Assembly: GCA_013398615.1 (NCBI GenBank)
Contig: VZSR01003807.1
Coordinates: 10,667,816 to 10,731,815, forward strand
DNA length: 64,000 nucleotides
Source of the DNA: Brachypodius melanocephalos
Taxonomy: Eukaryota > Chordata > Aves > Passeriformes > Pycnonotidae
Direction: 5' to 3'
Position 1 is the first letter of the stretch, and each line of letters begins with the position of its first letter. The translations under genes and the position numbers were made by a program. Below, one piece after another: positions 12,431-24,586 of this stretch. A model generated the notes under the pieces. The model was not told the origin of the DNA. It saw nothing but the letters and a program-made list of their open reading frames with translations, and ran no database searches.

Positions 12431-15400
12431 AGCTAATTGCAAATATTTATGGAAAAGAGTTGGACATCTGGTATTTGTACAATGATCCTTCACATTTTGT
12501 GTTTTCCAAGAATGCAGTAACCAGTGGTTTTGAGGTGGGTGTTTTGGAGTAAAGTTGTTTTTAGCAGATACCACTCAATCTTATCTTTATTCCTGCCAGT
12601 GAGAGTTCTTATTAGCACCACAATTGCATATATTGAGATACCACTTGCCTGGACTAAGAATAAGGTAGATAACCAACAGATTTGCCAGCAACATACTTAA
12701 AATAAAGAACATCCTTAAGTGTAAGTGGGCCTTTCCCTCTCTAGGGAAAAAAAAATGTAACTAGACTAAAGGAGCCATAGAGGAGGTGGCTGTGGCATTC
12801 CTATCCTTTCAGTAGTGCATAAGCCAAGCCTTTCTGGAAGCCTCATCCCCAACCCTCTAAGAGTTAACAGCCTTTTAAGTGCAGTTCTGCCATGAATTTT
12901 AATACAGGTGCAGTCAGTTAAAAAAAAAAAAAAGGAAGACAGATCTACAAAGGTTGTTCAAATGCAAAATTCTAGTTCAGAGCCTATGTCTAGAGGTGCC
13001 ATTTGTTAGCAAAGCTTGGAAGTTAGTGAAACTTAAACCACCTTTTGTATTTCCCTGATCTCCACTCTTTAAGCAGTTTCTGCACTGCACAGTTGTCAAG
13101 TAAAAAGCATTTCAGTCTGGAGAGCAGTGAAAGGAAAAAATCCATTCTGTATAAAAAATGACCAGTTCCTGTTATGACATTTATTGTGTATTCACTTATG
13201 AGATATTGGATAGTGCATATGTGTCATAACAGAAGCATCATCCATCACACGTACTCCTCCATATGTAGCTGTGCAATATTCAGGTGTGTATTTGCATATC
13301 CACATCCATATAAAGACACATAAAAGGCTTGGCTCACAATGGATGTCTTAAGCCAACAAGTCCATTACCTACGATGTAGCAAGACCACATTATCCCAAAA
13401 CTTTGCAGACCTACATTATCTATTTAACCCTGAAGATCTCCAGTGAGGGTGATCAAGCATCCTCCCCATAACATATTCCCTAAAGCTCTGACCTTTCTTA
13501 TAAAGATTTTATGTTCATCTAAAGCATACTTTCCTTGTTGTAGCTTTCCAGTACACCTATTATTTGTCAGACTATGCAAGCCTTATTGCTCGCTGTCCCT
13601 TTTGTTACATCCCCTAGCATATTTTGTCTGACATCATATCTCCCCTCAGCATATTTTTTTCCTAGATGGTGTCTTGTGGGACCTGTTTTCTAAATGTTTA
13701 ATCATTTTTTATTTCTCTCTGAACTCCCTAATTTGTCTGTCATTTTTCAAATGTGATGCTTAAAATTGAGTGTAGGACTCCAGCTGATGCTTAATAAACA
13801 CCAAGTAGAACAGTAATTAACTCATTTGGGTTTAAATTTATTGCTCTTAATACAATTTAATCCCCTATAGCTTTTGCTTCCCTTTCACCTATTTTTTGGG
13901 TTGTGAAAGTGCTTTATGTTTGATTCATAAGCATTTTGTCACCCAGCACAAACTCCTGCCCTTCTGTTATATCTGTCTCATTACTCTCCTTACCTTCTGT
14001 ATTTGAACACATTGTTAATCTTTCACCATTACTCTTTGGTTACTTATTGCCTTTTCTGGAGAGGATTTTTTTTTTGTTGTTGATTTTAGATATCAAGTAA
14101 TTAAGATTTTATTAATACTAGCTACAACCTATGAAGATATCTCTTCCAAAGAATTTATTGTCTTCCAGCTTCAAATTAAAAATTGGTTTAGTGTGTGTTC
14201 TGCCACATCCCACACAGGGGTCAACCCAACATACAAATATTGTGTAGTGAAGGGTGGACTCCATACAGAAACTCCACCTGATATTCATTTCAATATGACA
14301 TCAGGTAAGTTAATAATTACTTTCAATATTTGACTTGCTTTGACCAACTGAGGAACATTTAATTCCTTCCACATTCTGTTGGTTTCAATTGAACTACTTG
14401 TAGAACACACTTTAGTGCCAGCAGTTTCTTCCCTCCTGTTGCTAATCAGCTGAATAAATTAAACTGCTTGGGCCTTAAGCTGGCTATTCTATCAAAGCTT
14501 GCCTACTATTCATGGGAATACATCTAAGTAGAATCAAGTTTGGGGGACTCTCTGGCTTCTCAAAGCAAGGCATGAGATTGAATTTCTGATTTCTTTGTGT
14601 GTGTGTATGTGACAGGGAGAAAGAGTGTCTGAGGGAAATGGAAATTTGGAGGAATGTGGGGGAAAAAAAAGTGCTTGCTGGCAAGTTTTCAATGGTCTGT
14701 GTTAAAATATGGCAGGTGTGTTATTTGGGAATTTCCATGTGGCCCAAAGGTAAAGTTTGAATTGATTTCATTCCTTTGTGCTCACTTTCTTTTTATCAGA
14801 GTGTTTAAAAACTTTACTCCTTCTGAGGAGTGATAGGTCATTTATCCCTTAGACAGGCTTTTTTATCTCTTTTGCAGGAATGTTAAAAAGACAGTGGGTT
14901 TTTCCCTTGACCAGCCAATAAGATAAATCATATTCTGCAACTGCTAGTAAATATTTTAACTTCAAAAATAAAGTGAGAAGAAAATATTTCACAGGCATTT
15001 TTAGAACTCGTTTAATCTTCGGCTGCCTCTGAAGTCTCCATGCTGTGATATCTAAAATTTTAGGCATATTATAAAGGAATTACAGGCAAACCTTTGGCAT
15101 TCTAACCTTCAATTCTCTAACAGTATGTAAGTCTTATCAGATAAAAATCTACAAAATTAAAGGAAAATCATAGGCATGAAATGGAACTTAGGGAACTTTA
15201 CCCTATTCCTCTACCCTATGTTTATATTAGATTATGTTATCTGCTGGAATCCTTGAAAACATAAAGTCATATTTCAAACAATAGAATTCTAACTGCTTAT
15301 ACTTCCAGTGGCCAGAGAAGACACTAGTGACCAGTGCATTTTTTTTTGTTTGTAAAAGTATTATTTCATGTTGATGTTTCAAATGTCTATACCAAAGGAA

Positions 15401-17937
15401 AAAATGCCTCCAGCACATTTTATGAAAGAATTGTGATAGAATTATTAGACAGTGAATTTAATCTTCCATTTCTTCAGCATCATAATTTAATGATTCTGGA
15501 GACAATTGATGCATGATGCTGTTCTTTCAAGTATGAATACGTACTTGCCTCTTTCCTACTGCTAGTCTGCATTGTGTTGACCTTGTGTACAAGCCTTATG
15601 CAGTAAACAAACTATAAAACATTCTTATAAAACAGATGGACTATACACTGCCTTCTGTTGAAGGGAAAAAAACCCAAGAAAAATCCAAAAGACTATTTTT
15701 TAAACCTTATTTTCCACTGAAGTTGTTTTCAAGGCACGGTACTTTAGGAGACCAGTAAGCTTATATGCGTATTGATGCCACAAAGATCTTACACTTTTTT
15801 TTAAATTTGTTTTGTTTTGTTGTTGTTTTTAAAATAGATTCTATATGATGTAAAAAGGTCAGAAGAAAAATGTTTACTTGTTCTCTGTCTTTGTAATATG
15901 CCTGATGCCAAACAAACTGTATTTTTCAATCTGCTTTGCGTGTGGTGTCTCATTCCCTGACCCACTGAGCTGAAATTATTGATGTTATACCCAAAAATTT
16001 AAGAGAAAGGATATTTCTGTTGAAATTTAATGAGTTTCAAATTAGGGATTATTAGCCTGTAGAATGAAGAAATGTCAGAGAAAGGCAAGCATCTAACCAT
16101 ACCCAAGGGTCTGGTGGTCTTCCTTCTTCTGAGTCAAAGAGATACTTCAATCCAGACTCATTCTGCCTTGTTTATTTAAACTGTAAGCTCAGAGTCGGAA
16201 GCAGCACCTAAGACTGTGGGGTATTTATCACCTTTTTGTTGTGACCTTTCAATGTGCTACTGTAATATAAACAGCCACGGTATCTTATGCTGCCGCTGTC
16301 AGTATTTTCTGATTTTAAGGAAGATAAAAACCCGTCATTGTTATGGTAATTGTTTTTGTATCACAAAATTTCACCCCACTAAAATTGAAATGGATGTCTG
16401 GCCCCTCTAAAATAACTTGAATTTCCGAGCTAAATGTTTGAACACTTTTAAAGAACTCTTGACAGCTTACCAAAGATATCAATCTGTTTGCCTCAAACTG
16501 AGAAGAATTATGTCATGAGTTGCATAAGGTTGTGTGGTTTTATAAATGTCAATAATAAATGACAAAAAAAGTTAGCTTACAAGAAAGGTCCAAATCAGCC
16601 TTTAGAAGAACAGAGCACTGCTGCTCACTATAAAAAATGTGAAGATATGTTGAGGTCAGCAGACTCTAATCAGGCAAGCACTATTTCCTAAGCATGAAGA
16701 CAGCTCAAAGGCACCAGGTTCACTAAAACAATAAAAAAACCTCAGGAGAAATTTTGCTAAAGTCTGCATAACATTTTTAGACATTTCAAAATGGAATTTT
16801 AGCCTGTAAAAAAAAAGAATTGCAAACATACTCCTAGTTTTTAGAGTATTGAACCTAGACATACTAGATACACTCCAAAAGAAGAACTTAAGTGTTTTAT
16901 TATACAAAGAGAACCTGGAGGTCTATTGCAGAGACAATAAATGGGCTTAGGGATCCTTTACTCATATTCTTTAACATAAACTGGCCTCCATTTTCCTGAC
17001 CATTTTTTAAAAATTAGTAAACACGTATATATACACAAAACATGTGGTCTGTGTTCTGTAGTATTGTCACGGTATTTGTCTTTCTAGTAAACACTGAAGG
17101 GTTCTAACCACAAAACCCTTATAGACAGATATTTGGTAGTGCTCAGACGTGATTATGTCACTTTTTATGTAAGTTATAATGGTCTGCATTCTAGTTTCTG
17201 AGGCTTGTTGAAGCTTGCCGCACAGCATTCAAAGAGTGAAATATCATATTTAAAAAAAGCCAAGTACAAAAGTATATGGAAGTTTTCTCTGAATAGAAAA
17301 AAAAATCCAAATGCCATTTCTTGCTCTGAAGAGCAACTTTTCTTTAAGCAACAGTTTCAAATTATTTACTAGTTTATGTATAATTGATGTAAAATACTGC
17401 CAATCATTTCTTCGGTGTCTCATCAGTCCAGGCAGACTTTGTTGTGACTAAGTGGTCTTTTTCCTCTCCTAAAAAAACACTTCTTAAGATGTTAACAGTA
17501 AAACCAAAATAAGCTTAATTTTTAATTTTTTTTTAATAAATGAAAGCTTTCCAAGTACTTATTTTCACAACTTTTTTAGTAAGCTGCCACGTTATTTCTG
17601 TGGATATAATAGCTATATTCAGTGCTGAACATCACTGCTGTCAAATGTACTGATAATTCCTCTGATGTCAGTGACAGAAAGATTGTGTCTTGTCAGTAAA
17701 AAAAGCAGATGCCTTGGGCATGTTGAAACCAAAAAATTGGATTCCCCTAGGAGAGCTACCATGTGAGAACTCTAAGCTGTTACCTTCCAAGAAGGAACTG
17801 GTGAATGATTTATAAAAAATGAGAACTGACACCTTTGCTTTAAACTGGAGTCAAGCATGCAGTATAGTTTGCAGAAATGTAATTACATTTTTCTTCCAGT
17901 TGTGTTCTTCTGTTTATGTTCTTCTGTTTTTCTCTAG
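12431..17937. other. Unique AT-rich DNA, no gene established
   Basis: No recognised transposon. It holds an A-run near 12919-12933 and, just before 17938, a pyrimidine-rich stretch with the unit TGTTCTTCTGTTT repeated at 17903 and 17918 (period 15). The many short frames lack any support. Confidence 0.5.
16140..16420. promoter_or_regulatory. Candidate conserved non-coding element
   Basis: Unique, low-repeat block in AT-rich surroundings that keeps several CpGs (in CACGGTATC, GCCGCTG, CCCGTCA) despite their general depletion, and has a TGACCTTT nuclear-receptor-like half site. A 64-codon frame (16216-16410 plus) is rich in Cys and Ile and looks accidental. Regulatory function is only inferred. 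Confidence 0.2.
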
Positions 17938-18014
17938 ACAGGTTTAGCATGGACATGTATGAGGGAAGAGGATATCAGTATGCAGCTCCAGGTAGAGATA
18001 GCCTAAATAAAGGT
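17938..18014 (+). other. Exon-like segment of unknown gene
   Basis: A strong pyrimidine tract ends in CTCTAG at 17932-17937, and 77 bases later a perfect consensus donor GTAAGT stands at 18015-18020. Within the segment an ATG at 17949 opens 22 codons that run exactly to the donor with no stop (MDMYEGRGYQY at the start, then Ala/Pro/Gly and ending Asn-Lys-Gly), so splicing would leave phase 0. The upstream codons in this frame (Arg-Phe-Ser) are open as well. Another possible donor, CAG/GTAGAG, lies inside at 17991. I do not recognise the peptide. Chance acceptor-donor pairs are common in 64 kb, so this is a weak candidate: an exon of a large gene, a lncRNA exon, or a decoy. Confidence 0.2.
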
Positions 18015-18020
18015 GTAAGT

Positions 18021-19287
18021 GACCTTAAGTTCACTCTTGTGTGTCTCTACTGAGACATTTAACTAAACATGTACTGTTTACTGCTTTACTAACCCACCTA
18101 GCTTTCTTAGACATCTTTCAAACATTTTTTCCACTGTAGACTTAACATTTCAGGAGTTGCTTGAAGATGCTGGATATTCTAATTCTGACCCAGGAAAGTC
18201 CAGGTGGAGGATGTAGCTTTCAGCTGCCCTCTAGGATTATCTGTAAACCAGGGCAGTGTGTGTGCCAGGCAGCTTGGCTGAAGCAGTTGCTGTTCTTGGC
18301 AGGATGAGACTGCCAGGGTGTTCCATTTGTGCAAGAGGCTGCTAGAGGTTGTGAGTCCTACTTCACCTGTTATTTGACCCAAAATCTAATTAAGGACACA
18401 TTTCTCCTCTGTTATCTACCCTTTGGATTTACATGTTTCCTGCTAAGTCTGTCCTTTTCCAGAACTGCATAGATCTGTTTGAATTTATTTAATTTAAACT
18501 TATTGACACATCTTGCATCTTGTTTTCATAGTAGAGTGATTTAGCAGTATAAAAGACAAGGACACACAGACTCTTCATAATTTCAAGATGTGGTAGGCAG
18601 GACTGAGCCTTACACATAGCAAACAAAGAATGGTTTTAATTAAAATATAAACATTTTAATAAAATGCACAGCTGGCTGGAGACTGTGTATTTACTGTGGT
18701 GGATCAACCTTCTAAACACTTTCAGAAAAGGGAAGAGTTTTTGTTTAAAGGTAGAAGCCAAGAGAAGAAATAGCAGTGCATGCCAGATGTGGAGTGATGC
18801 TCCAGATTTAGGTACAGATTAGGAGAGATGTAAAGAATTAAGAAAGAAAAAAAAAAAAACAAAGCCCATAAAGAATGCAGAGGTAATTCTATAAGTAAAA
18901 TATCTTTTGTATATGAGCAACAGGAAGCCTATTCAAATAAGGAGAATGTAAGAAAGCATTTTCCCAAGAAAATAATGCATTTAGGAAATAGCACTGTGCT
19001 AGGAAAAACATTGACTAGAAATAAATTTGTTCTACTGATGAATATTGATTTAATGTTATTATTATAAAATATTTAGAATGGCTTTTCTTCCATCCTCTTT
19101 TCAGGTTTTCAAAATGAACATCAGATTTTTTTTCCGTGGCTTGATATGTTTTAACATACCTGCACAGTACTTGGTCCAAAGAACATCTGTTTTATCAGAT
19201 GTAAAGTGGGATTATATGTTTATGTGAAAAATGTGGCTTCAGAGGTGGCCCCATAATGTGGCTGAATTCAACTATGGATAGGGTCTC
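18021..19287. other. Unique DNA, no gene seen
   Basis: Holds an A-run at 18847-18859 and otherwise non-repetitive AT-rich sequence. No domain or repeat family is recognised. Confidence 0.55.
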
Positions 19288-19853
19288 TGTCATGGTTTAA
19301 CTCTGATAGGAATCTAAACCTCACCCAGCTGCTCACTCATATTCAGTGGGAGGGGGAGGAGACTCTGAAGGTGAAAGTGAAAAAAATCATGGGTTTAGAT
19401 AAAGACAGTTTAATAGGTAAAGCAAAAGCTGCTTGAGCAAGGAAAGCAAAACAAGGAATTAATTAATCACTTCCCATGGGCAGGTGGGTTTTCAGCCATC
19501 TTCAGGAAACCAGGGCTCTATCACACTTAACAATTACATGGGAAGATAAATGTCATAACTCTGAATGTTTTCTCCTCTGTCTTCTTCCCCCAACTTTACA
19601 AGCTGAGAATGATGGCACATGGTCTGGGACAACTCTTTGCTCTATTGGGATCAGCTGTCCCAGCTGTGTGCCCGCCCAACTCCTTGTGCACCCCCAGCCT
19701 CCTCACTGGTGGGACAGCGAGAAGCAAAAAAGGACACAATGCCGTGTAAACACTTCTCAGCAGCAATTAAAACATCTGTTATCAAAACTGTTTTCATCAC
19801 AAATCTGAAGCATAGCCCCATGGAAACTCTTAGGCTTCAGCGGGAAAAAGTAT
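19288..19853 (+). mobile_element. Diverged avian ERV LTR, probable solo LTR
   Basis: It opens TGTCATGGTTTAA and follows, with many substitutions, a common avian LTR family: CACCCAGCTGCTCACTC, then a GGGTTTAGATAAAGACAGTTTAATA stretch, then CAGCTGTCCCAGCTGTGTGCC, CTTGTGCACCCCCAGCCTCCT and CTCAGCAGCAATTAAAA. The 3' end has decayed, so the limit near 19853 is approximate and no target duplication can be read. No retroviral gag, pol or env sequence adjoins it. Frames 19476-19808 and 19619-19861 lie in the LTR and are not genes. Whether the family is ERVL or ERVK I cannot settle from memory. Confidence 0.8.
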
Positions 19854-22376
19854 TTTGGTGAGAAACCATAATTCAACAGTAGAAGGACGTTTAGTTTCAG
19901 GCACGAATGAAAATAATGATGAAAGAATCTCAAACCTTGAGCTTGGAAAAAGGAGGAATTAAAAGATTAGTGCAGTATGAATGTCTTCTATCTTGACAAG
20001 TCTGGGATTCCTTCACATATCGTTGGGTACAATCTGTAAGAGAAAGTGCAATGCAAAGCAAAATGCCATGCGCAATAAGAGCTAACAAATGTGGAAAAAA
20101 ATTAGCATTATAGCCATAGCTGCAACTTGTAGAAATAGATGGGATTATTTTATTGATCTGCAAAGGATACAGGATTTAATCCTATATCTACAAAGGGAAA
20201 TGTTTTCAAATATAGCCTGGGAAGTTACATCTGGGAACATACAAGCTGACTGGCTCTTATCTCAGAAAGTAGAAACTCCATTTAGAAAAAGCTTTAAAAA
20301 CATAAGACTTTATTCTTCATAAATCTAGTTATTTTTTGAAAAAAATTCTGGAAAAAATATTCTTCTTGTTGTACAGAATTTTGTTTCATATCTCCACAGC
20401 TGAGCTTCTTCACATTCTTTCTTTTCAATGCTTTATTTTTTCAGAGCAACTTCTTTTACATTTTGCATACTTTTACTACTCATACAGTGACTAAAAATGA
20501 TTCTATCCAGTCAAAGACCTTATTTGAGCAAGAATATTTAACATATTTGTTCCTTCCTTTAGGGTTTTAAAATTGAATTGAATGAATTTTTAAAATTTAA
20601 AAATGAAGATTGACTTAAAGAATGAGGTATCAAAAATCTGATACATTGATCTGAGAAAAAAATTCAGATAGTACAGTTGTGTTCTGAATGTAAGTGTTCA
20701 TGTTTTAATAGACAAGATATTTATTTTCTTAGAAGAAATTAATATAATAATAAGGTGAACCTTCAGGATTGTTTGCATTTTGACATCAGAAAGATCATGA
20801 TTCTGGGTAGATATTTGCATTTGTAGCTGTTTATATTTGTGAAGGTTCAGAAAATACACCACAATAAAGTACTGTGAGTGTTTGGGGGTAAGTTTGCAGC
20901 TCTCTTCCTCAGGTGTCCCTGAAACCCAGGTGGTTTGTGATGGATACTGCTAAGCTGTGTTTGGTGCAATGGTTGGTACAAGGCAGGAGTCTGGTTCATG
21001 AGAGGACTTGGCCAACCTTGTTACAGCACCAGTGGCTCTTGCCCCTCTCTGTGGAGCTCAGCCAACCTTGGCAAGTTTCCCCTTCCCAGGGCAGGAATAG
21101 CTCAGCTGCTCTCTTTGTGCAGGAGTACCTACAGACCAGTTGATCATAATCACATTTATGGAGGCAAACCTGGCACCAAATTAATCTTTTCTTGCTCTGC
21201 CAGGCTGTAGACCCCTGAGGTTAAGTGCCTAGAGCTCACATGAGTCAGGGAGGCAGGAATGGGGCAAGCAGCTACAGCATAAGCCACAACCCCACGTGAT
21301 TCCAGAATTTTTATTTTCTTCTCATTATGAAGTGTATGTTCCTAGGTATGATCCTGTATTGGGGTTTAATTTTTTAAAACTATTTCTCTTTTTCTTTTTT
21401 ATTTCTTAAATTAATTACAAGAAAAACATGAAAAAAATCATGAAACAGTGTGAGTGAAATCAGAAGAAAGTGCGAACTGTAAATTGCATTTTAAAGATTG
21501 TAAGGATTGGCTTCCACTTGCATCAGCATTTTGAAAAAAACAAAAGTATCCATGTTCCTACCTATGATGTCTACAAAACTCCAGAGCTTTGGTGCCTCTC
21601 AAGCACTTTTCCCACTGTTAATAAAGCTTAATAAATTTATTTTTGTTAAAAAAACTCTTGTTGTTTGTTAAAAAAGTCTTTGTAGCCCAAAGAGGAATTT
21701 GATGTATGGTTGGAGCAAATGAAGGCAGATCTTGTTCCATGTTTGTGTGTTCTTTGAACACATGTATATGATTAATACGAAGGTTTTGTGAGAGGAATAT
21801 ATAGAAGCAGGCAATTAAACCACCTGTTGGAAGCTCTATAATGAACCATAAAAACTTCTGGTCAACAAAATGACAGCTGCAATGAAAAATATCTGTGCTT
21901 ACCCAAATTCCTGCTTTGTAGGGGGACTGTCATTTGGACTTTGTTTCTCAATGGACAGGAGATCACTACCAGTTCCAACAAGACCTCATGGGATCATTCA
22001 TGTCTGTGTAGCACTGAAGCATTTGTTGATGAATGCAGTTATTTTATGATTTTTTAAAATCTCCCTTTCTATGTACTGAATTCCTTCATAGATCTATGTC
22101 TTAGCCACTTTGGCCCTCTCCATCTCCTTTTTATCTAGAATATATATTTTCCTGAATGTTTTCTGCTCAGTAGAGCCTCTGGAGAAAAAAACCCTGAAGT
22201 CTTCAGCTTCTTGAAATTTGGAAGACAGAATGGAATGATGTAAAAAGTGGTAATAGTGTTGCCTGTAAAGAGTTGTCACCCAACAGTTAGCTGGAGTTCT
22301 TGACAGCTATAGTAGAGAAGTTTGTTCATAGCATAAAGCAGTTCTCACCTTGGGTGCTGCAGGAAATGAATACCCC
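19854..22376. other. Unique DNA between two related LTRs
   Basis: No retroviral protein remnants, primer-binding site or polypurine tract could be seen, so this does not look like provirus interior. A moderately GC-rich patch at about 20900-21250 keeps overlapping plus-strand frames of 76 and 70 codons without recognisable domains. Confidence 0.5.
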
Positions 22377-23002
22377 TGTTATGGTTTAACCTCTGCCAGC
22401 AACTAAGAACTACCCAGTTGTTTGCTCACTGCCAACTTTTTCCAGCATGATGGGGAAGAGGATATGAAAGGTAAAAGTAATAAAACTTGGGGGTTGAGAC
22501 AAGAACAGTTTAATAATGAAACGAAACGAAACAAAACAAAACAAAAACCAAACTAAACTAAACTAATGATAATAATAAAATATCATAAAGAAAATGAAAA
22601 TAAGAAAATGAAAGAAAAACTGAAACAGAGAAAAACAAGCAATGCAAATGAAAAACAATCGCTCATCTCCAAACAACCATTGCTCAGCCTTTTCCGGAGC
22701 AGCAATGTCCAGCCAGCTTTTCCCCAGCTTTATATGCTGATCACAATGTCATACATTATGGGACAGCCCTTTGCTAGTTAGGGTCATCTGCCCTGACTGT
22801 GTCCCCTCAGGTTCTTGTGCACCCCCAGCCTCCTGGCTGGCAGGAACCACGAGGCAGGAGCTGAAAATCCTTGACTTAGTGTAAGCACTGCTCAGCAACA
22901 ACTGAAACGGCAGTCAAGGTTATTCTCATCTTAAATCCAAAGCACAGCATTGTACCAAGTACTAGTAAGAAAATAAACTCTATTCCAGCTGAAACCAGGG
23001 CA
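22377..23002 (+). mobile_element. Avian ERV LTR, probable solo LTR, same family as 19288-19853
   Basis: The element starts TGTTATGGTTTAACC and ends CCAGCTGAAACCAGGGCA, giving TG...CA termini typical of retroviral LTRs. Family landmarks are GGGTTGAGACAAGAACAGTTTAATA (near 22493), a TATA-like TTTATATGCTGA (22730-22741), CTGCCCTGACTGTGTCCCCT, CTTGTGCACCCCCAGCCTCCT and CTCAGCAACAACTGAAA. It is better preserved than the copy at 19288. The flanks (TACCCC before, CTCCCT after) do not form a clean target duplication. No internal retroviral sequence adjoins it. Confidence 0.88.
22518..22566. repeat. Pentanucleotide array inside the LTR
   Basis: Units change along the array: GAAAC, then AAAAC, then TAAAC, followed by ATAATA triplets up to about 22580. 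This position of the LTR family seems prone to A-rich expansion, since the copy at 19288 has only a short A-rich stretch here. Confidence 0.85.
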
Positions 23003-24457
23003 CTCCCTAAACTAGTCACATTTCCTGTGAACAACAGGGTTTTTTTTTTTTTTCTCTGGATTTATGCTAATTTGGTCTGGCTGTGAGAAGGAATCAATTT
23101 TTAGCAGCTCATTGTTCTACTGAGCCCTGCCAGCCTAAGTTATGAAAGAAAATAACCAACTTCCACAGGTGAGTTCAGTTGTTATTGAGAAGGCAAAATC
23201 CATCTTTGTTACTTCCTTGCTTCAAGCCCTACTGGCTGAGAATACCAGGAGTTTTTGTTGAACCTCCTTTACATACCTCTCTGCAGACCAAGCCTTCCCT
23301 AATATATGGCCCATCCTCAAGCTTATTCCCTCTCTGCTGGCCCTTGGAACCAGGATTTCAGGATCTTTATATCCTGCTGTGCAGCAGATGCTGCTCTATT
23401 TTTCCTCATAGTCTCAATTGCCTCCACTGAAGACAGACATGCTCATTTTTCTGTTAGCTGCTGTAATTGGTCATCTAATGGTCAAAGCTGATATCACTGG
23501 GAAAATGCCCCAGGCAAACAGAGCAAGAGCCTTCCTCTGTTAACTCACTGCTTTTACTTTTACTAGCCATAATTACCTCAGCCTGCTGGTTTGTGACAAC
23601 CTGCTCCAGGAACAACATTGATATCTGGCAACACCTTTATTAGCCTGGAGATGCCAGAAGCCTTCTCCAAGTGCAGAGAACACAGATAAACACAGAAGCA
23701 AAGTGAAGAGCAGGAAGGAATTAAATTTCCATATGTAGTGTCTTGGGAGAGCTGGTTCTTTTCACAGCCCCTATTGCAGAGCCTTCATCTTCCTCCTCGC
23801 TCCTCTTTTCAAGACGCAAAAAAACCTCCAAAACTAAACATCAAGTTGCTAAACTGGACACAAGATGTTTAAAATGATCTAGTCATATTGTTCTCCAAAG
23901 CAGCAGCGGAAATATTTGTGTTTCATGAAAATTTTAAGGAATCTGTTTTCTACTGAAGATATGAGCCACTGCTTAGTAATGAATGCAGTCAATAATGCAT
24001 GTAGTGACAGAAATACAAAGATGGACATACCTGTGATTAAATTTGGAGTGAATATTTACAAGCCAGAGAGGTTTCCTTTCAAAGTTTCCTAAGGCTTTCT
24101 TCATAATAAATCTGGGAATGTGGATTTCTCAGTTAAAGCCTGCCAACAAAATGTTTTTGAATTATTACCAGTTAGTATTTTTGGGTTTGCTTTTAGGTGC
24201 AGGTAATCACATTTGTAGGAGCCTCTTAGCCATATAGATTCTCACTGATTTCACCAGAGGCTCACATACAGCAATATTAAATTTTGCCAAATCACAAAAG
24301 ACCTAAGTATGACAGAATAAGGCAGGAGAATATTGATTTGCCTTAGGCATTTCATTTAAACTCCTACCGTAGGCAGTACTTAGAGCATTTGAGGATTTCA
24401 AATGGTGTCATTCAAAAGAAAGTGTATTTTGCCTTTATCATGAGAAAGAAAGAATTC
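23003..24457. other. Unique DNA, no gene seen
   Basis: Contains a T-run at about 23040-23053. The overlapping frames 23179-23430 and 23306-23491 show no domain and no splice context. Confidence 0.55.
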
Positions 24458-24586
24458 TTTTTGTGGAGTTTTGGGTTTTTGTTGGGGTTTTTTTGGTGTG
24501 TTTTTTTTGTTTGGTTGGTTGGTTTATTTTTTGTTTTGTTTTGTTTTGGTGGGGGGGTTTGGTTGATTGGTTGGTTATTTTGTGGA
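24458..24586. repeat. T/G-rich low-complexity tract
   Basis: Third and longest keto-rich tract, with GGTT units, TTTTG units and a G7 run on the plus strand. The plus-strand frame 24389-24688 and the Asn/Lys/Pro-rich minus frames over it are compositional artefacts. Confidence 0.85.

Noticed and set aside
19288..23002. Short provirus with 5' and 3' LTRs
   Set aside because: No primer-binding site, polypurine tract or coding remnant was found between the LTRs, and the LTRs are strongly diverged from each other.
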